A stretch of DNA of 64,000 nucleotides, taken from Streptococcus parasanguinis. Lineage in GTDB: Bacteria; Bacillota; Bacilli; Lactobacillales; Streptococcaceae. Below, one piece after another: positions 56,169 to 64,000 of this stretch; the first letter of the stretch is position 1; every line of letters starts with the position of its first letter. The stretch spans positions 62,001 to 126,000 of the forward strand of contig NZ_JAHZPC010000003.1 in the NCBI RefSeq assembly GCF_019929185.1, given 5' to 3'. The notes below the pieces were generated by a model that worked only from the letters and a program-made list of their open reading frames with translations, searched no databases and was not told the origin of the DNA. Made by a program: the position numbers and the translations under genes.

Positions 56169-56912
56169 TTATACTAAAGTTAAAATTGTTTGTGAATCCT
56201 CAAGTTTTTCTTTCGCTTCTTGAGATATATTCTTATCTGTTATGACTCTCGAAACTTGTGAAAGTGCAAATCGTCTGACAGTTCCACATTTCCCAAATTT
56301 ACTTGAATCTGTTAAGACAATCACTTCTTTAGAAACATCGGACATAGCTTGAACAACTTCACTTCTCATCATATCTTTCCCAGTAAAGCCAAGTTCGTCA
56401 TCATATCCGTCTACCCCTACAAAAGCAAAGGGAACTCTAAAAGAGCGGATTAATTCTTTCAAAAGCGGACCTACAGTCACTCTCGATTCTTTTTGAAATT
56501 CACCACCAAGTAGGATGATTTTACAAGAATCATATTCCTGAATATAATCTGCAATAAAGTAAGAATTTGTCACAATCTTGACATTCTTTTTTGTTTGGCA
56601 AATTTCTTCCGCTAGCAAGGCACATGTAGAGCCCGATTCAATCAAAACCGTGTCGTTATCCTTAATTAATTTAGCAGCTTCCCTGGCTATTCTTTTCTTG
56701 GTATCATATTGAAAGGACAGTCGAACATTGATATCATCTCCACTATTTAAAACAGCATAGCCGTGTTCTCTATGCAATAATCCTTTGGATTCTAGCTTGT
56801 CCAAATCCTTTCGAATGGTCACTTTAGAGACTTGTAATTTCTCAGACAAACTATTAACATCAATCTTTTCAAATTCCGATACTAATTTCAATATTTCATC
56901 TAAACGTTGCAT
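56169..56912 (-). CDS. DeoR/GlpR-family transcriptional regulator
   Basis: A 247-residue repressor-type protein. The N-terminal helix-turn-helix is VNSLSEKLQVSKVTIRKDLDKLESKGLLHREHGYA. The effector domain has IESGSTCALLAEEI and VTNSYFIADYI for a phosphosugar. It is divergent from the activase at 57043 and leads the SorC gene. It likely binds the TTTC-TTCGTAA sites before the activase and the glycyl-radical enzyme. Confidence 0.92.
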   Translation of the reverse strand: MQRLDEILKLVSEFEKIDVNSLSEKLQVSKVTIRKDLDKLESKGLLHREHGYAVLNSGDDINVRLSFQYDTKKRIAREAAKLIKDNDTVLIESGSTCALLAEEICQTKKNVKIVTNSYFIADYIQEYDSCKIILLGGEFQKESRVTVGPLLKELIRSFRVPFAFVGVDGYDDELGFTGKDMMRSEVVQAMSDVSKEVIVLTDSSKFGKCGTVRRFALSQVSRVITDKNISQEAKEKLEDSQTILTLV

Positions 56913-56970
56913 TGTTTTTACCTCTTCTCTATTTTAGCAAATTTTCGAGTGAATTCAAAACAAAATAAAC

Positions 56971-57011
56971 TTTCGTTCGTAATTGAATTAGTTTCTTAAA
57001 TAATGTATAAT
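56971..57011 (+). promoter_or_regulatory. Activase promoter with adjacent DeoR-like motif
   Basis: TTGAAT (56983-56988), 17 bases, TATAAT (57006-57011). The motif TTTCGTTCGTAA (56971-56982) abuts the -35. Confidence 0.75.
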
Positions 57012-57042
57012 GGACTTACTAGATTGATAGGAGAGCAAAAAT

Positions 57043-57819
57043 ATGGAACAAAATCGCGGCATAATCTTTAATATCCAACACTTTAGTATCCATGATGGCC
57101 CTGGAATCCGAACTACTGTATTTTTAAAAGGATGTCCCCTACGTTGTCCATGGTGCTCCAATCCTGAATCCCAGCGTGCAAATCCTGAAAAAATGTTGGA
57201 TGCTGTTACTAAAAAGGAAACCATCACAGGAGAAGAAAAAACAGTTACCGAGATCATAGATGATGTCTTAAAAGACGTTGACTTCTACGAAGAATCTGGT
57301 GGTGGCCTTACCCTGTCTGGTGGAGAAATCTTCGCTCAATTTGAATTTGCCAAAGCTATCTTAAAAGCTGCGAAAGAAGTTGGACTTCATACTGCAATCG
57401 AAACGACAGCTTTTGTTGAACATGAGAAATTTGTCGATCTCATTCAGTATGTTGATTTTATTTATACAGACCTTAAACATTACAATACACTTAAACATAA
57501 GAAGGTTGTCGGAGTCAACAATCATCTGATTATTAAAAATATTCATTATGCCTTTGCTCAAAACAAAACAATCGTTTTACGTATTCCAGTCATTCCTAAT
57601 TTCAATGACTCTTTAACTGATGCTGAAGAATTTGCTTCCCTTTTTAATTCTCTCAACATCGATGAAGTACAACTTCTCCCATTTCACCAGTTTGGAGAAA
57701 ACAAATACAAGCTTTTAGGACGTCGCTATGAAATGGAAGGAATAAAAGCCCTGCATCCAGAAGATTTATATGACTACCAGCAAGTTTTTTTAGATCATGA
57801 CATTCACTGTTATTTCTAA
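57043..57819 (+). CDS. Glycyl-radical enzyme activating protein (radical SAM)
   Basis: A 258-residue activase that uses a [4Fe-4S] cluster and S-adenosylmethionine to make the glycyl radical. The cluster cysteines are C31, C35 and C38 in GCPLRCPWCSNPES, and the preceding HFSIHDGPGIRTTVF is the activase signature. GGGLTLSGGE is the SAM-binding glycine motif. It lacks the two-cluster ferredoxin insertion of many dehydratase activases and is short, like PflA. Its partner is the enzyme at 50478. Confidence 0.93.
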   Translation: MEQNRGIIFNIQHFSIHDGPGIRTTVFLKGCPLRCPWCSNPESQRANPEKMLDAVTKKETITGEEKTVTEIIDDVLKDVDFYEESGGGLTLSGGEIFAQFEFAKAILKAAKEVGLHTAIETTAFVEHEKFVDLIQYVDFIYTDLKHYNTLKHKKVVGVNNHLIIKNIHYAFAQNKTIVLRIPVIPNFNDSLTDAEEFASLFNSLNIDEVQLLPFHQFGENKYKLLGRRYEMEGIKALHPEDLYDYQQVFLDHDIHCYF

Positions 57820-57826
57820 TCCACTC

Positions 57827-57889
57827 AAAAATCCCCAAAACTAGTTTCAGTAGATTGAAACTTGGCTTTGGGGATTTTTATTTTTTTAC
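57827..57889 (+). terminator. Activase terminator
   Basis: AAAAATCCCCAAA (57827-57839) pairs with TTTGGGGATTTTT (57867-57879), and an inner AGTTTCA/TGAAACT stem extends it. A T-run follows. Confidence 0.9.
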
Positions 57890-57895
57890 GACCGT

Positions 57896-57958
57896 CGAGA
57901 AAAAGAGAGATTGCCTGGTGGGCATGGCCCACATGGTCAATCTCCTATTTTCTTCTCG
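57896..57958 (-). terminator. Long hairpin after pepO
   Basis: About 63 bases fold on themselves, with GTGGGC-ATG-GCCCAC at the tip, GATTG/CAATC in the middle and CGAG/CTCG at the base, with small bulges. It lies 27 bases after the pepO stop between convergent genes and probably ends pepO transcription. Confidence 0.7.
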
Positions 57959-57985
57959 CTTTTTTTACGGGCTTAGTATCTTGAT

Positions 57986-59881
57986 TTACCAAATAATCAC
58001 ACGATCTTCTGGTGCGCGCCACATGCCGTCGCCTTCTTTGACATCGAAGGTTTCAAAGAATTCGTCAAAGTTTGGTAATTGAACATTGGTACGGAGTTTT
58101 CCTGGTGCGTGGACATCGACACTTGCGAGAAGTTGCATGTACTCTGTCCGAGCTTTCATGCGCCAGATGCGAGCAAAGTTGGTGAAGAATTCTTCTGCTG
58201 AGAAATCTTCCTCTTTCTTAGCGGCTTCAAGGGCTGCAGCGATACCACCGAGGTCTGCCACGTTTTCAGAAACGGTCAATTTCCCATTAATCTTGGCACC
58301 GTAAGAGTCTTGCCCTTCGAACTGATCGATGACCTTTTGCGTGCGAGCGGTAAAGGCTTCGTAATCTTCTGGCTTCCACCAGTCTTTCAAGCTACCGTTT
58401 TCATCAAAGGAAGCACCATTGGTGTCAAAGGCATGGGAGATTTCATGGGCAATGACCGCACCGATTCCACCGTAGTTGGCTGATGATGATTGGTGAAGGT
58501 CATAGAATGGTGCTTGTAAAATCGCTGCTGGGAAGACGATTTGGTTTTGTTGCGGATCATAGTAGGCATTGACCATATTAGCTGGCATGTGCCACTCGCT
58601 TCGATCAACCGGTTGGTTCCACTTGCTCCAAGTATGGGCAATGGAAATTTCGTAAAGGGCTTGAGCATTTTCCACCAAGGTCTTGCTCTCGTCGATGATC
58701 TTCTTGGCGTATGTTTCTGGTAATTTTTCAGGGTAGCCGATATGCGGTGTGATGACATTGAGCTTGACAATAGCTTTTTCGCGAGTTTCAGGAGCGAGCC
58801 AGCCTGCTTTTTCCAGACGATCCTTGTAGACCTCAATCATGGTCGCTACTTTATGCTCTACGTCTGCTTTTGCTTCTGGTGAGAATTTTTCACCTGCATA
58901 CCAGAGTCCAAGCGCTTGGCTATATGGTACTTCTGCTAATGACAAGGCCGCCTTTTCTTTTGGACGAGCTTCTGGAATACCCGAAATGGTCCGTCCATAT
59001 TCACCAGCCAAGACACGAATTTCTTCGGTTAAGAATAAAGTCCAATCTACGGCTGCACTGAGTTTCAATCTTGCATGAATAGTTTCCCAGTTGGCTGCTG
59101 AATAGAATGTTGGTGCGAATTCCTTCCAGAAACGCTCTTCTGGAACGATGATTTTATCTGGTGTTTGTCCGATCACTTCTGTAAAGAAAGTATCGAGTGG
59201 CAATTCTGGAACCAAGGCCTTGAAATCTGCCCACTTATAAGGATGGTAGAGTTTATTGTACTCGGATCTTTCTTCATTTGACAAGATATATTTGGCCAAT
59301 TCTGCATCCGACGCAATGACCTTATCCAGGATATCTTTGATTTCTGCCTCTGAGAATTCAAATTTAGGTAAAAGTTTTTCCATCATTTGGCGCCAGATAG
59401 CCAGTAATTCTGGGCCTTTTTCGTTGCCTTCTTCATAGTAGGTCGTATCTGGCAAGATATGAGCCGGCGCTTCTCCCCACAAGACATTCATTTGGGCATT
59501 CATATAGTCTGGTGACACGCTAAATGGCATGATATTTGGTTTGCCAGCTAGTTCATAGGCTCCCAGCTTGCTGGTATAGTCTTCAAAAGAAGACAAGGCC
59601 TTGATTTCATTGATCAAGGGCATGGCTGGTGCTACACCAGCTGCTTCCCGTGCATCAAAATCTGCCACCATTTTATGGTATTTGACAAAGTTTTGCAGAA
59701 TGCTGTCTTCAGGCAGCTCTTCTCCCCGTTGCCATTTCCCAGTGATATCCAACATCAAGTTTTCGATGTCTCGATCTAAGTCCATAAAACCACCAGTTGA
59801 CGGTTTGTCATCAGGAATAACAGCTGTCTCAGCCCATTCCCCATTGACGTAATCATAAAAATCATCTTGTAAACGTACCAT
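57986..59881 (-). CDS. pepO: PepO, neprilysin-like endopeptidase (M13)
   Basis: Zinc endopeptidase of 631 residues that degrades oligopeptides. In streptococci it is also found at the surface and binds host proteins, though no signal peptide is present here. The zinc motif is VIAHEISHAF, the third ligand Glu is in ENVADLGGIAAAL, and substrate-binding residues are in MPANMVNAYYDP. I chose ATG 59881 (GAGAAG upstream) over an extension to 59920. It lies divergent from the fimCBA operon, the arrangement of S. parasanguinis and S. gordonii. Confidence 0.95.
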   Translation of the reverse strand: MVRLQDDFYDYVNGEWAETAVIPDDKPSTGGFMDLDRDIENLMLDITGKWQRGEELPEDSILQNFVKYHKMVADFDAREAAGVAPAMPLINEIKALSSFEDYTSKLGAYELAGKPNIMPFSVSPDYMNAQMNVLWGEAPAHILPDTTYYEEGNEKGPELLAIWRQMMEKLLPKFEFSEAEIKDILDKVIASDAELAKYILSNEERSEYNKLYHPYKWADFKALVPELPLDTFFTEVIGQTPDKIIVPEERFWKEFAPTFYSAANWETIHARLKLSAAVDWTLFLTEEIRVLAGEYGRTISGIPEARPKEKAALSLAEVPYSQALGLWYAGEKFSPEAKADVEHKVATMIEVYKDRLEKAGWLAPETREKAIVKLNVITPHIGYPEKLPETYAKKIIDESKTLVENAQALYEISIAHTWSKWNQPVDRSEWHMPANMVNAYYDPQQNQIVFPAAILQAPFYDLHQSSSANYGGIGAVIAHEISHAFDTNGASFDENGSLKDWWKPEDYEAFTARTQKVIDQFEGQDSYGAKINGKLTVSENVADLGGIAAALEAAKKEEDFSAEEFFTNFARIWRMKARTEYMQLLASVDVHAPGKLRTNVQLPNFDEFFETFDVKEGDGMWRAPEDRVIIW

Positions 59882-59972
59882 GATCTTCTCGCTTTCATTC
59901 TTTTCTATTAACCTTATCAAAAATAGGAACTTTTTTCAATGATTACAAGTAAGTTAATCTAAATTATTTTAA

Positions 59973-60009
59973 AAATTAACTTGACTTAATTTTTTTATTT
60001 ATGTATATT
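59973..60009 (+). promoter_or_regulatory. fimCBA promoter with MntR/ScaR-type operator
   Basis: TTGACT (59981-59986), 17 bases, TATATT (60004-60009). The palindrome AAATTAA-CTTGAC-TTAATTT (59973-59992) covers the -35. In S. gordonii the DtxR-family repressor ScaR binds such a site to shut off the transporter when manganese is plentiful. Confidence 0.8.
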
Positions 60010-60029
60010 AATAGTAAAGGAGCAAACTC

Positions 60030-60752
60030 ATGATTCAAATTGAACATCTAAGTGTTGCCTACCAGCAAACACTGGCCTTGGAGGATCTTTCCCTCACCAT
60101 CCAGGGTCCAACCATCCTAGGAATTCTTGGGCCCAACGGAGCAGGAAAATCAACCCTGATCAAGGCCATGCTAGGACTTCTCCCTCATTCGGGAAGGGTC
60201 CAGCTCGATCAAAAAGACCTCAGCCAAGTTCTTCAACGGGTGGCCTACGTCGAACAGAAATCCGCTATTGATTTCCACTTCCCCATCACGGTGCGGGAGT
60301 GTGTCTCACTGGGCCTCTACCCCCATCTTTCTATCTTCAAGCGAAAAAGTAAAGAAGATCTCCAAAAAGTGGAAAATGCCATGAAGCTTGTCAATCTTCT
60401 TGATCTAGCAGATCGCCAGATTGGTCAGCTTTCAGGAGGACAATTCCAACGGGTGCTGATCGCCCGCTGCTTGGTCCAAGAAGCAGATGTCATCTTTTTG
60501 GATGAGCCCTTTGCAGGGATTGACTCCGTTAGCGAAGACATCATCATGCAGACCCTCCAGACCTTGAAACAAGAAGGCAAGACCATCCTGATTGTCCATC
60601 ACGACCTCAGCAAGGTCCCAGCTTATTTCGACCAGGTCCTCCTCCTTCACCGCAAGCTGATCGCTTTTGGAAAAACAGAGGAAACCTTTACCAAGGAGAA
60701 TCTGCATGCAGCCTATGGGCATGAACTCTTTATAGGAGGTGGCGTCGGATGA
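60030..60752 (+). CDS. fimC: FimC, manganese ABC transporter ATPase
   Basis: ATP-binding protein of the Mn2+ importer (ScaC/PsaB type), 240 residues. Walker [14 protein letters not shown] near residue 35, signature [16 protein letters not shown], Walker [13 protein letters not shown], switch His in LIVHHDLSK. It overlaps fimB by four bases (ATGA). Confidence 0.95.
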   Translation: MIQIEHLSVAYQQTLALEDLSLTIQGPTILGILGPNGAGKSTLIKAMLGLLPHSGRVQLDQKDLSQVLQRVAYVEQKSAIDFHFPITVRECVSLGLYPHLSIFKRKSKEDLQKVENAMKLVNLLDLADRQIGQLSGGQFQRVLIARCLVQEADVIFLDEPFAGIDSVSEDIIMQTLQTLKQEGKTILIVHHDLSKVPAYFDQVLLLHRKLIAFGKTEETFTKENLHAAYGHELFIGGGVG

Positions 60753-61591
60753 TTACAGAATTTATTGATGGATTACAGCAATTCCACTTCTTACAGAATG
60801 CCCTGATCACAGCCATTGCCATCGGTATTGTCGCTGGAGCTGTCGGATGCTTTATCATTTTGCGAGGAATGTCTCTCATGGGAGATGCCATCTCACACGC
60901 GGTCCTTCCGGGGGTGGCCCTGTCCTTTATCCTTGGCATCAATTTCTTTATTGGCGCCATTGTCTTTGGGCTTCTAGCTTCCATCCTTATCACCTATATC
61001 AAGAGCAACTCCATCATCAAGAGCGACACAGCGATAGGGATTACCTTTTCTTCTTTCCTTGCCTTAGGAGTCATCCTGATTGGAGTCGCAAAAAGTTCCA
61101 CCGACCTCTTCCATATCCTCTTTGGGAATATCTTGGCCGTGCAAGACCAGGATATGTGGATGACCATCGGTGTTGGGGTGGCGGTCTTGCTGGTAATTGT
61201 CCTGCTCTTTCGCCCCTTGCTACTCACTTCTTTTGATCCCGTTCTAGCTCAATCCATGGGCGTCCGGGTCAAGATCTATCACTACCTCCTCATGGTGCTC
61301 TTGACTTTGGTTTCTGTCACTGCTATGCAAAGTGTCGGGACCATTCTCATCGTCGCCATGCTCATCACACCTGCTGCGACAGCCTATCTCTATTCCAATA
61401 GCCTCTGGTCCATGATGCTTTTGTCCTCTAGCCTAGGTGCTCTTGCATCCGTTCTGGGACTCTTTATTGGCTATAGTTTGAACATCGCCGTTGGATCTTG
61501 TATTGTCCTCACTTCTGCCGTCTTCTTTCTCATCAGCTTTTTTATCGCTCCTAAGCAGAGAAAGAACAAGCACGCTCTTTCGTCTCATTAA
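60749..61591 (+). CDS. fimB: FimB, manganese ABC transporter permease
   Basis: Membrane permease of the ABC-3 family, 280 residues, with about eight membrane segments. It begins [55 protein letters not shown], the highly conserved family start, with the Asp and His of the metal path (SHAVLPG). FimA follows in 12 bases with a good ribosome site. Confidence 0.95.
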   Translation: MITEFIDGLQQFHFLQNALITAIAIGIVAGAVGCFIILRGMSLMGDAISHAVLPGVALSFILGINFFIGAIVFGLLASILITYIKSNSIIKSDTAIGITFSSFLALGVILIGVAKSSTDLFHILFGNILAVQDQDMWMTIGVGVAVLLVIVLLFRPLLLTSFDPVLAQSMGVRVKIYHYLLMVLLTLVSVTAMQSVGTILIVAMLITPAATAYLYSNSLWSMMLLSSSLGALASVLGLFIGYSLNIAVGSCIVLTSAVFFLISFFIAPKQRKNKHALSSH

Positions 61592-61602
61592 AGGAGAAAC
61601 AC

Positions 61603-62532
61603 ATGAAAAAAATCGCTTCTGTCCTCGCCCTCTTTGTGGCGCTCTTATTTGGCCTTCTAGCCTGTAGCAAGGGGTCTTCTTCTGGAGCTTCTGGTAAATT
61701 GAAAGTGGTCACCACCAATTCGATCCTTGCAGATATGACCAAAAATATTGCTGGGGATAAGATCGAACTCCACAGTATCGTTCCCGTCGGCAAAGATCCC
61801 CACGAATACGAACCACTACCAGAAGATGTCAAAAAAACTTCGCAAGCAGACCTGATCTTCTACAACGGGATCAACCTTGAAACCGGTGGCAATGCTTGGT
61901 TTACCAAGTTGGTCAAAAATGCCAATAAAGTAGAAAACAAGGACTATTTCGCTGTTAGTGAGGGAGTCGACGTCATCTACCTAGAAGGCCAAAACCAAGC
62001 TGGAAAAGAAGACCCACACGCTTGGCTCAACCTTGAAAATGGGATTATCTACGCTAAAAACATTGCCAAACAATTGATCGCCAAAGATCCGAAAAACAAG
62101 GACTTCTACGAAAAGAATCTAGCTGCTTATACTGAAAAACTCAGTAAGCTCGACCAAGAAGCCAAGCAAGCATTCAATAACATCCCAGCAGACAAGAAGA
62201 TGATCGTAACCAGCGAAGGTTGCTTCAAGTACTTCTCCAAAGCCTATGGCGTCCCATCTGCCTATATCTGGGAAATCAATACGGAAGAAGAAGGCACACC
62301 TGACCAAATCAAAACGCTGGTAGAAAAGCTCCGTCAAACCAAGGTGCCTGCCCTCTTTGTTGAATCCAGTGTCGATGAACGTCCTATGAAAACTGTGTCT
62401 AAAGATACCGACATCCCAATCTATGCAAAGATCTTCACTGATTCCATTGCCAAAGAAGGAGAAAAGGGCGATAGCTACTACAGCATGATGAAGTGGAACT
62501 TAGACAAGATCGCAGAAGGTTTGAGTCAGTAG
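61603..62532 (+). CDS. fimA: FimA, manganese-binding lipoprotein and adhesin
   Basis: Metal-binding lipoprotein of the Mn importer (LraI family: PsaA, ScaA, FimA), 309 residues, the S. parasanguinis FimA length. The lipobox LLAC gives Cys21. The Mn ligands correspond to His67 (KDPHEYEP), His139 (EDPHAWLN), Glu205 (TSEGCF) and Asp280 (IFTDSIA), the positions known from PsaA. In S. parasanguinis FimA is a virulence factor in endocarditis. It is last gene of fimCBA, with tpx next. Confidence 0.96.
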   Translation: MKKIASVLALFVALLFGLLACSKGSSSGASGKLKVVTTNSILADMTKNIAGDKIELHSIVPVGKDPHEYEPLPEDVKKTSQADLIFYNGINLETGGNAWFTKLVKNANKVENKDYFAVSEGVDVIYLEGQNQAGKEDPHAWLNLENGIIYAKNIAKQLIAKDPKNKDFYEKNLAAYTEKLSKLDQEAKQAFNNIPADKKMIVTSEGCFKYFSKAYGVPSAYIWEINTEEEGTPDQIKTLVEKLRQTKVPALFVESSVDERPMKTVSKDTDIPIYAKIFTDSIAKEGEKGDSYYSMMKWNLDKIAEGLSQ

Positions 62533-62611
62533 CCCCTTCAGATTTCTAAACAAATCAGTGGCCCCTCCTCCGGTATTGCGGTACAATAAAAACAAAAAAA
62601 GGAGTCTTTTT

Positions 62612-63106
62612 ATGGCAACATTTTTAGGAAACCCTGTTACCTTTACCGGATCTCAACTTCAAGTAGGGGAAATGGCTCATGATTTTTCATTGATCACTCC
62701 AGCTCTTGAAAAGAAATCTTTAGCTGATTTTGCTGGCAAGAAAAAAGTCCTCAGCATCATCCCATCCATCGACACAGGGATTTGTTCGATGCAAACACGT
62801 CACTTCAACAAGACCTTGTCGGACTTGGACGACACTGTCGTCTTGACGGTCTCTGTCGACCTTCCTTTTGCTCAAGGTAAATGGTGCGCTGCTGAAGGAC
62901 TCGACAATGCTATCATGCTCTCAGACTACTATGATCATTCCTTCGGGAAAGCCTACGGCCTCTTGATCAATGAATGGCACTTGCTCGCACGCGCTGTCTT
63001 GGTCTTAGATGCAGACAACAAGGTGACTTACGTTGAATACCTAGACAACATCAACAGCGAACCCAATTACGACGCGGCAATTGAGGCCGTCAAGGCACTT
63101 GGATAA
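62612..63106 (+). CDS. tpx: Thiol peroxidase
   Basis: Atypical 2-Cys peroxiredoxin of 164 residues reducing H2O2 and alkyl peroxides, useful in a peroxide-producing streptococcus. The peroxidatic Cys58 is in [14 protein letters not shown] and the resolving Cys92 in GKWCAAEG. I chose ATG 62612 with AAAGGAG eight bases upstream; a longer frame from 62558 would run through a TACAAT box (62582-62587) that may be its own -10. It follows fimA as in related species. Confidence 0.96.
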   Translation: MATFLGNPVTFTGSQLQVGEMAHDFSLITPALEKKSLADFAGKKKVLSIIPSIDTGICSMQTRHFNKTLSDLDDTVVLTVSVDLPFAQGKWCAAEGLDNAIMLSDYYDHSFGKAYGLLINEWHLLARAVLVLDADNKVTYVEYLDNINSEPNYDAAIEAVKALG

Positions 63107-63111
63107 ACATA

Positions 63112-63134
63112 AAAAGAGGTCTGCGACCTCTTTT
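63112..63134 (+). terminator. tpx/fim operon terminator
   Basis: A perfect 10-bp stem AAAAGAGGTC/GACCTCTTTT with a three-base loop, directly after tpx. Confidence 0.92.
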
Positions 63135-63171
63135 CTATATCTACAAAATCTGTTCAGAACCTTTCCTTAAG

Positions 63172-63280
63172 TGAGTACGGACGTCAGCGAACTTCTAGGA
63201 AGTTCCATGACTAATTATTGAGCCTAAAGTCTCAATAATTCCGAGTGCTTGAAACAACCATGTTTCAAGCACTTTTCTCA
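63172..63280. repeat. Hairpin-rich intergenic element, possible dispersed repeat
   Basis: Three hairpins in a row: AACTTC-TAG-GAAGTT near 63189, TTATTGAG/CTCAATAA near 63219-63242, and a perfect 13-bp stem (63244-63256 with 63261-63273) followed by TTTTCTC. The last also works as a terminator on the plus strand. The GTACGGACGTCAGCGAACTTC part resembles dispersed elements of streptococcal genomes, from memory. No gene is seen in the 286-base interval. Confidence 0.5.
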
Positions 63281-63392
63281 CAGCGGAAAGTCTCATCACC
63301 TACCTACTAGAATAGATCTAAGAACTTAACTATTATAACTTCTTTTAAGAATCTCTTAGGCTATTTTATGTAAAATTACAGTTCTTTCGTTG

Positions 63393-64000
63393 CTATAAAA
63401 TCCGATGGAGCCCATTCTGGAGGAGGAACCGCCAGCGTAAGCGAGGGATGCCTCTGAGGAAACTTCGCACGCGTCTTGCCACTTGTTGCTTATAGCTCTT
63501 GCCTCCTTGTGCAAAAACTCCTTTTCGACTCCAATAACCTTGCTCTCCTCGGTCATTCTTCGGAGCTAGATAGCGAACATCTTGCTGATAGAGGACATGC
63601 TTGCGAAAGGCTGGATCCCAAGCTTTGACGGGGTCAATATCTAAGTCCTTATGGGTCCGGCCCCTAGCCAACCCGTAGTTAAAACTGGCACCATTGACAA
63701 TGCCATTTTCAGAAATTTCTACTGGATCGACTTCATTGAGGAAATGCCCAGCTTGATCGATAATATACTCCGTATGAAAATTTAACAAGACCTTGAAATT
63801 GACTTGTCGGGAGGCTCCTGATGGATAATGAAGGTGACCATCTGGCCCTAGGGAGACCTTGTTGTGAAGGCGAGCAGCCGCATAAGCATCCACCGTGACA
63901 GCTTTAGCCTCCTGTAGGTAAGCTTGTAAGGCCTCCTCGTCAGTCTGTCCTGCTCTCGAGTCATGCATCCTAATCCATTGTGCCTGGTAACTTGAAAGTA
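63393..64000 (-). CDS. DUF3114-like protein (5' end outside window)
   Basis: The C-terminal ~200 residues of a soluble protein of unknown function. The frame stays open leftward through the window edge (..YQAQWIRMHDSRAG), so the true start is beyond 64000; a start at 63968 would be internal. Conserved-looking parts are HLHYPSGASRQVNFKVLLNFHTEYIID, DPVEISENGIVNGASFNYG and RTHKDLDIDPVKAWDPAFRK. The tail is strongly basic (RRVRSFLRGIPRLRWRFLLQ). It resembles the streptococcal DUF3114 family. No signal or membrane segment is seen in this part. Confidence 0.75.
   Translation of the reverse strand, partial: LSSYQAQWIRMHDSRAGQTDEEALQAYLQEAKAVTVDAYAAARLHNKVSLGPDGHLHYPSGASRQVNFKVLLNFHTEYIIDQAGHFLNEVDPVEISENGIVNGASFNYGLARGRTHKDLDIDPVKAWDPAFRKHVLYQQDVRYLAPKNDRGEQGYWSRKGVFAQGGKSYKQQVARRVRSFLRGIPRLRWRFLLQNGLHRIL

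Noticed and set aside
60847-61236. 129-codon plus-strand ORF inside fimB
   Set aside because: Out-of-frame shadow of the permease gene; its sequence is rich in His/Arg/Trp and shows no domain.

Overview
The window looks like the chromosome of an oral viridans streptococcus of the Streptococcus parasanguinis / sanguinis group. The order pepO (reverse), then fimC-fimB-fimA-tpx, is the manganese transporter/adhesin locus of these species. The run glycyl-radical enzyme, transaldolase-like aldolase, gldA, leuS, with a lactose-family PTS and DeoR and SorC regulators, is also the streptococcal arrangement. The DNA is moderately AT-rich, most genes lie on the minus strand, and starts with GGAGG-type ribosome binding sites prevail. 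I saw no rRNA, tRNA, CRISPR array or insertion sequence. Species assignment is inference.

Region 1 (1-10.6 kb): a type VIIb secretion (Ess) core, esxA-esaA-essA-esaB-essB-essC. essC runs off the left edge. esxA has its own promoter and is separated from esaA by two stem-loops. Next to it is a lipoprotein gene broken by an in-frame stop codon. Region 2 (10.6-18.9 kb): housekeeping genes yajC, uppS, cdsA, rseP, proS, then a small unknown gene and clpL. The clpL leader is long and contains a possible 20-codon ORF and a direct repeat. Region 3 (18.9-22.2 kb): a cluster of two paralogous lipoproteins, a lipase with a helical C-terminal domain, and two small helical proteins. It matches the layout of the staphylococcal type VII lipase toxin TslA with its targeting partners and lipoprotein immunity proteins. 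It is the most interesting system here and probably a substrate of the Ess machine of region 1.

Region 4 (22.2-28.1 kb): an amino-acid-type ABC transporter joined to two paralogous UroD-fold proteins and a small exported peptide. Both UroD genes carry the same 25-bp promoter-upstream element. Region 5 (28.1-37.6 kb): lipoprotein acid phosphatase, glmS with NagR-like sites, a GH1 phospho-beta-glucosidase, a class I glutamine amidotransferase, and a MarR-oxidoreductase-betaine transporter operon. Region 6 (37.6-42.5 kb): cbiMQO metal transporter, a yjdF gene with a riboswitch-like leader, and a MarR/acyl-transferase-like pair with matching palindromic operators.

Region 7 (42.5-57.9 kb): leuS, an oligopeptide-binding lipoprotein, dacA (possibly leaderless), then the anaerobic glycyl-radical regulon (gldA, aldolase, glycyl-radical enzyme, PTS IIC/IIB/IIA, SorC and DeoR regulators, divergent activase). 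The enzyme has the Cys-Val-Glu site of dehydratases rather than the Cys-Cys of pyruvate formate-lyase. Region 8 (57.9-64 kb): pepO, fimCBA, tpx, a hairpin-rich intergenic element and a partial DUF3114 gene.
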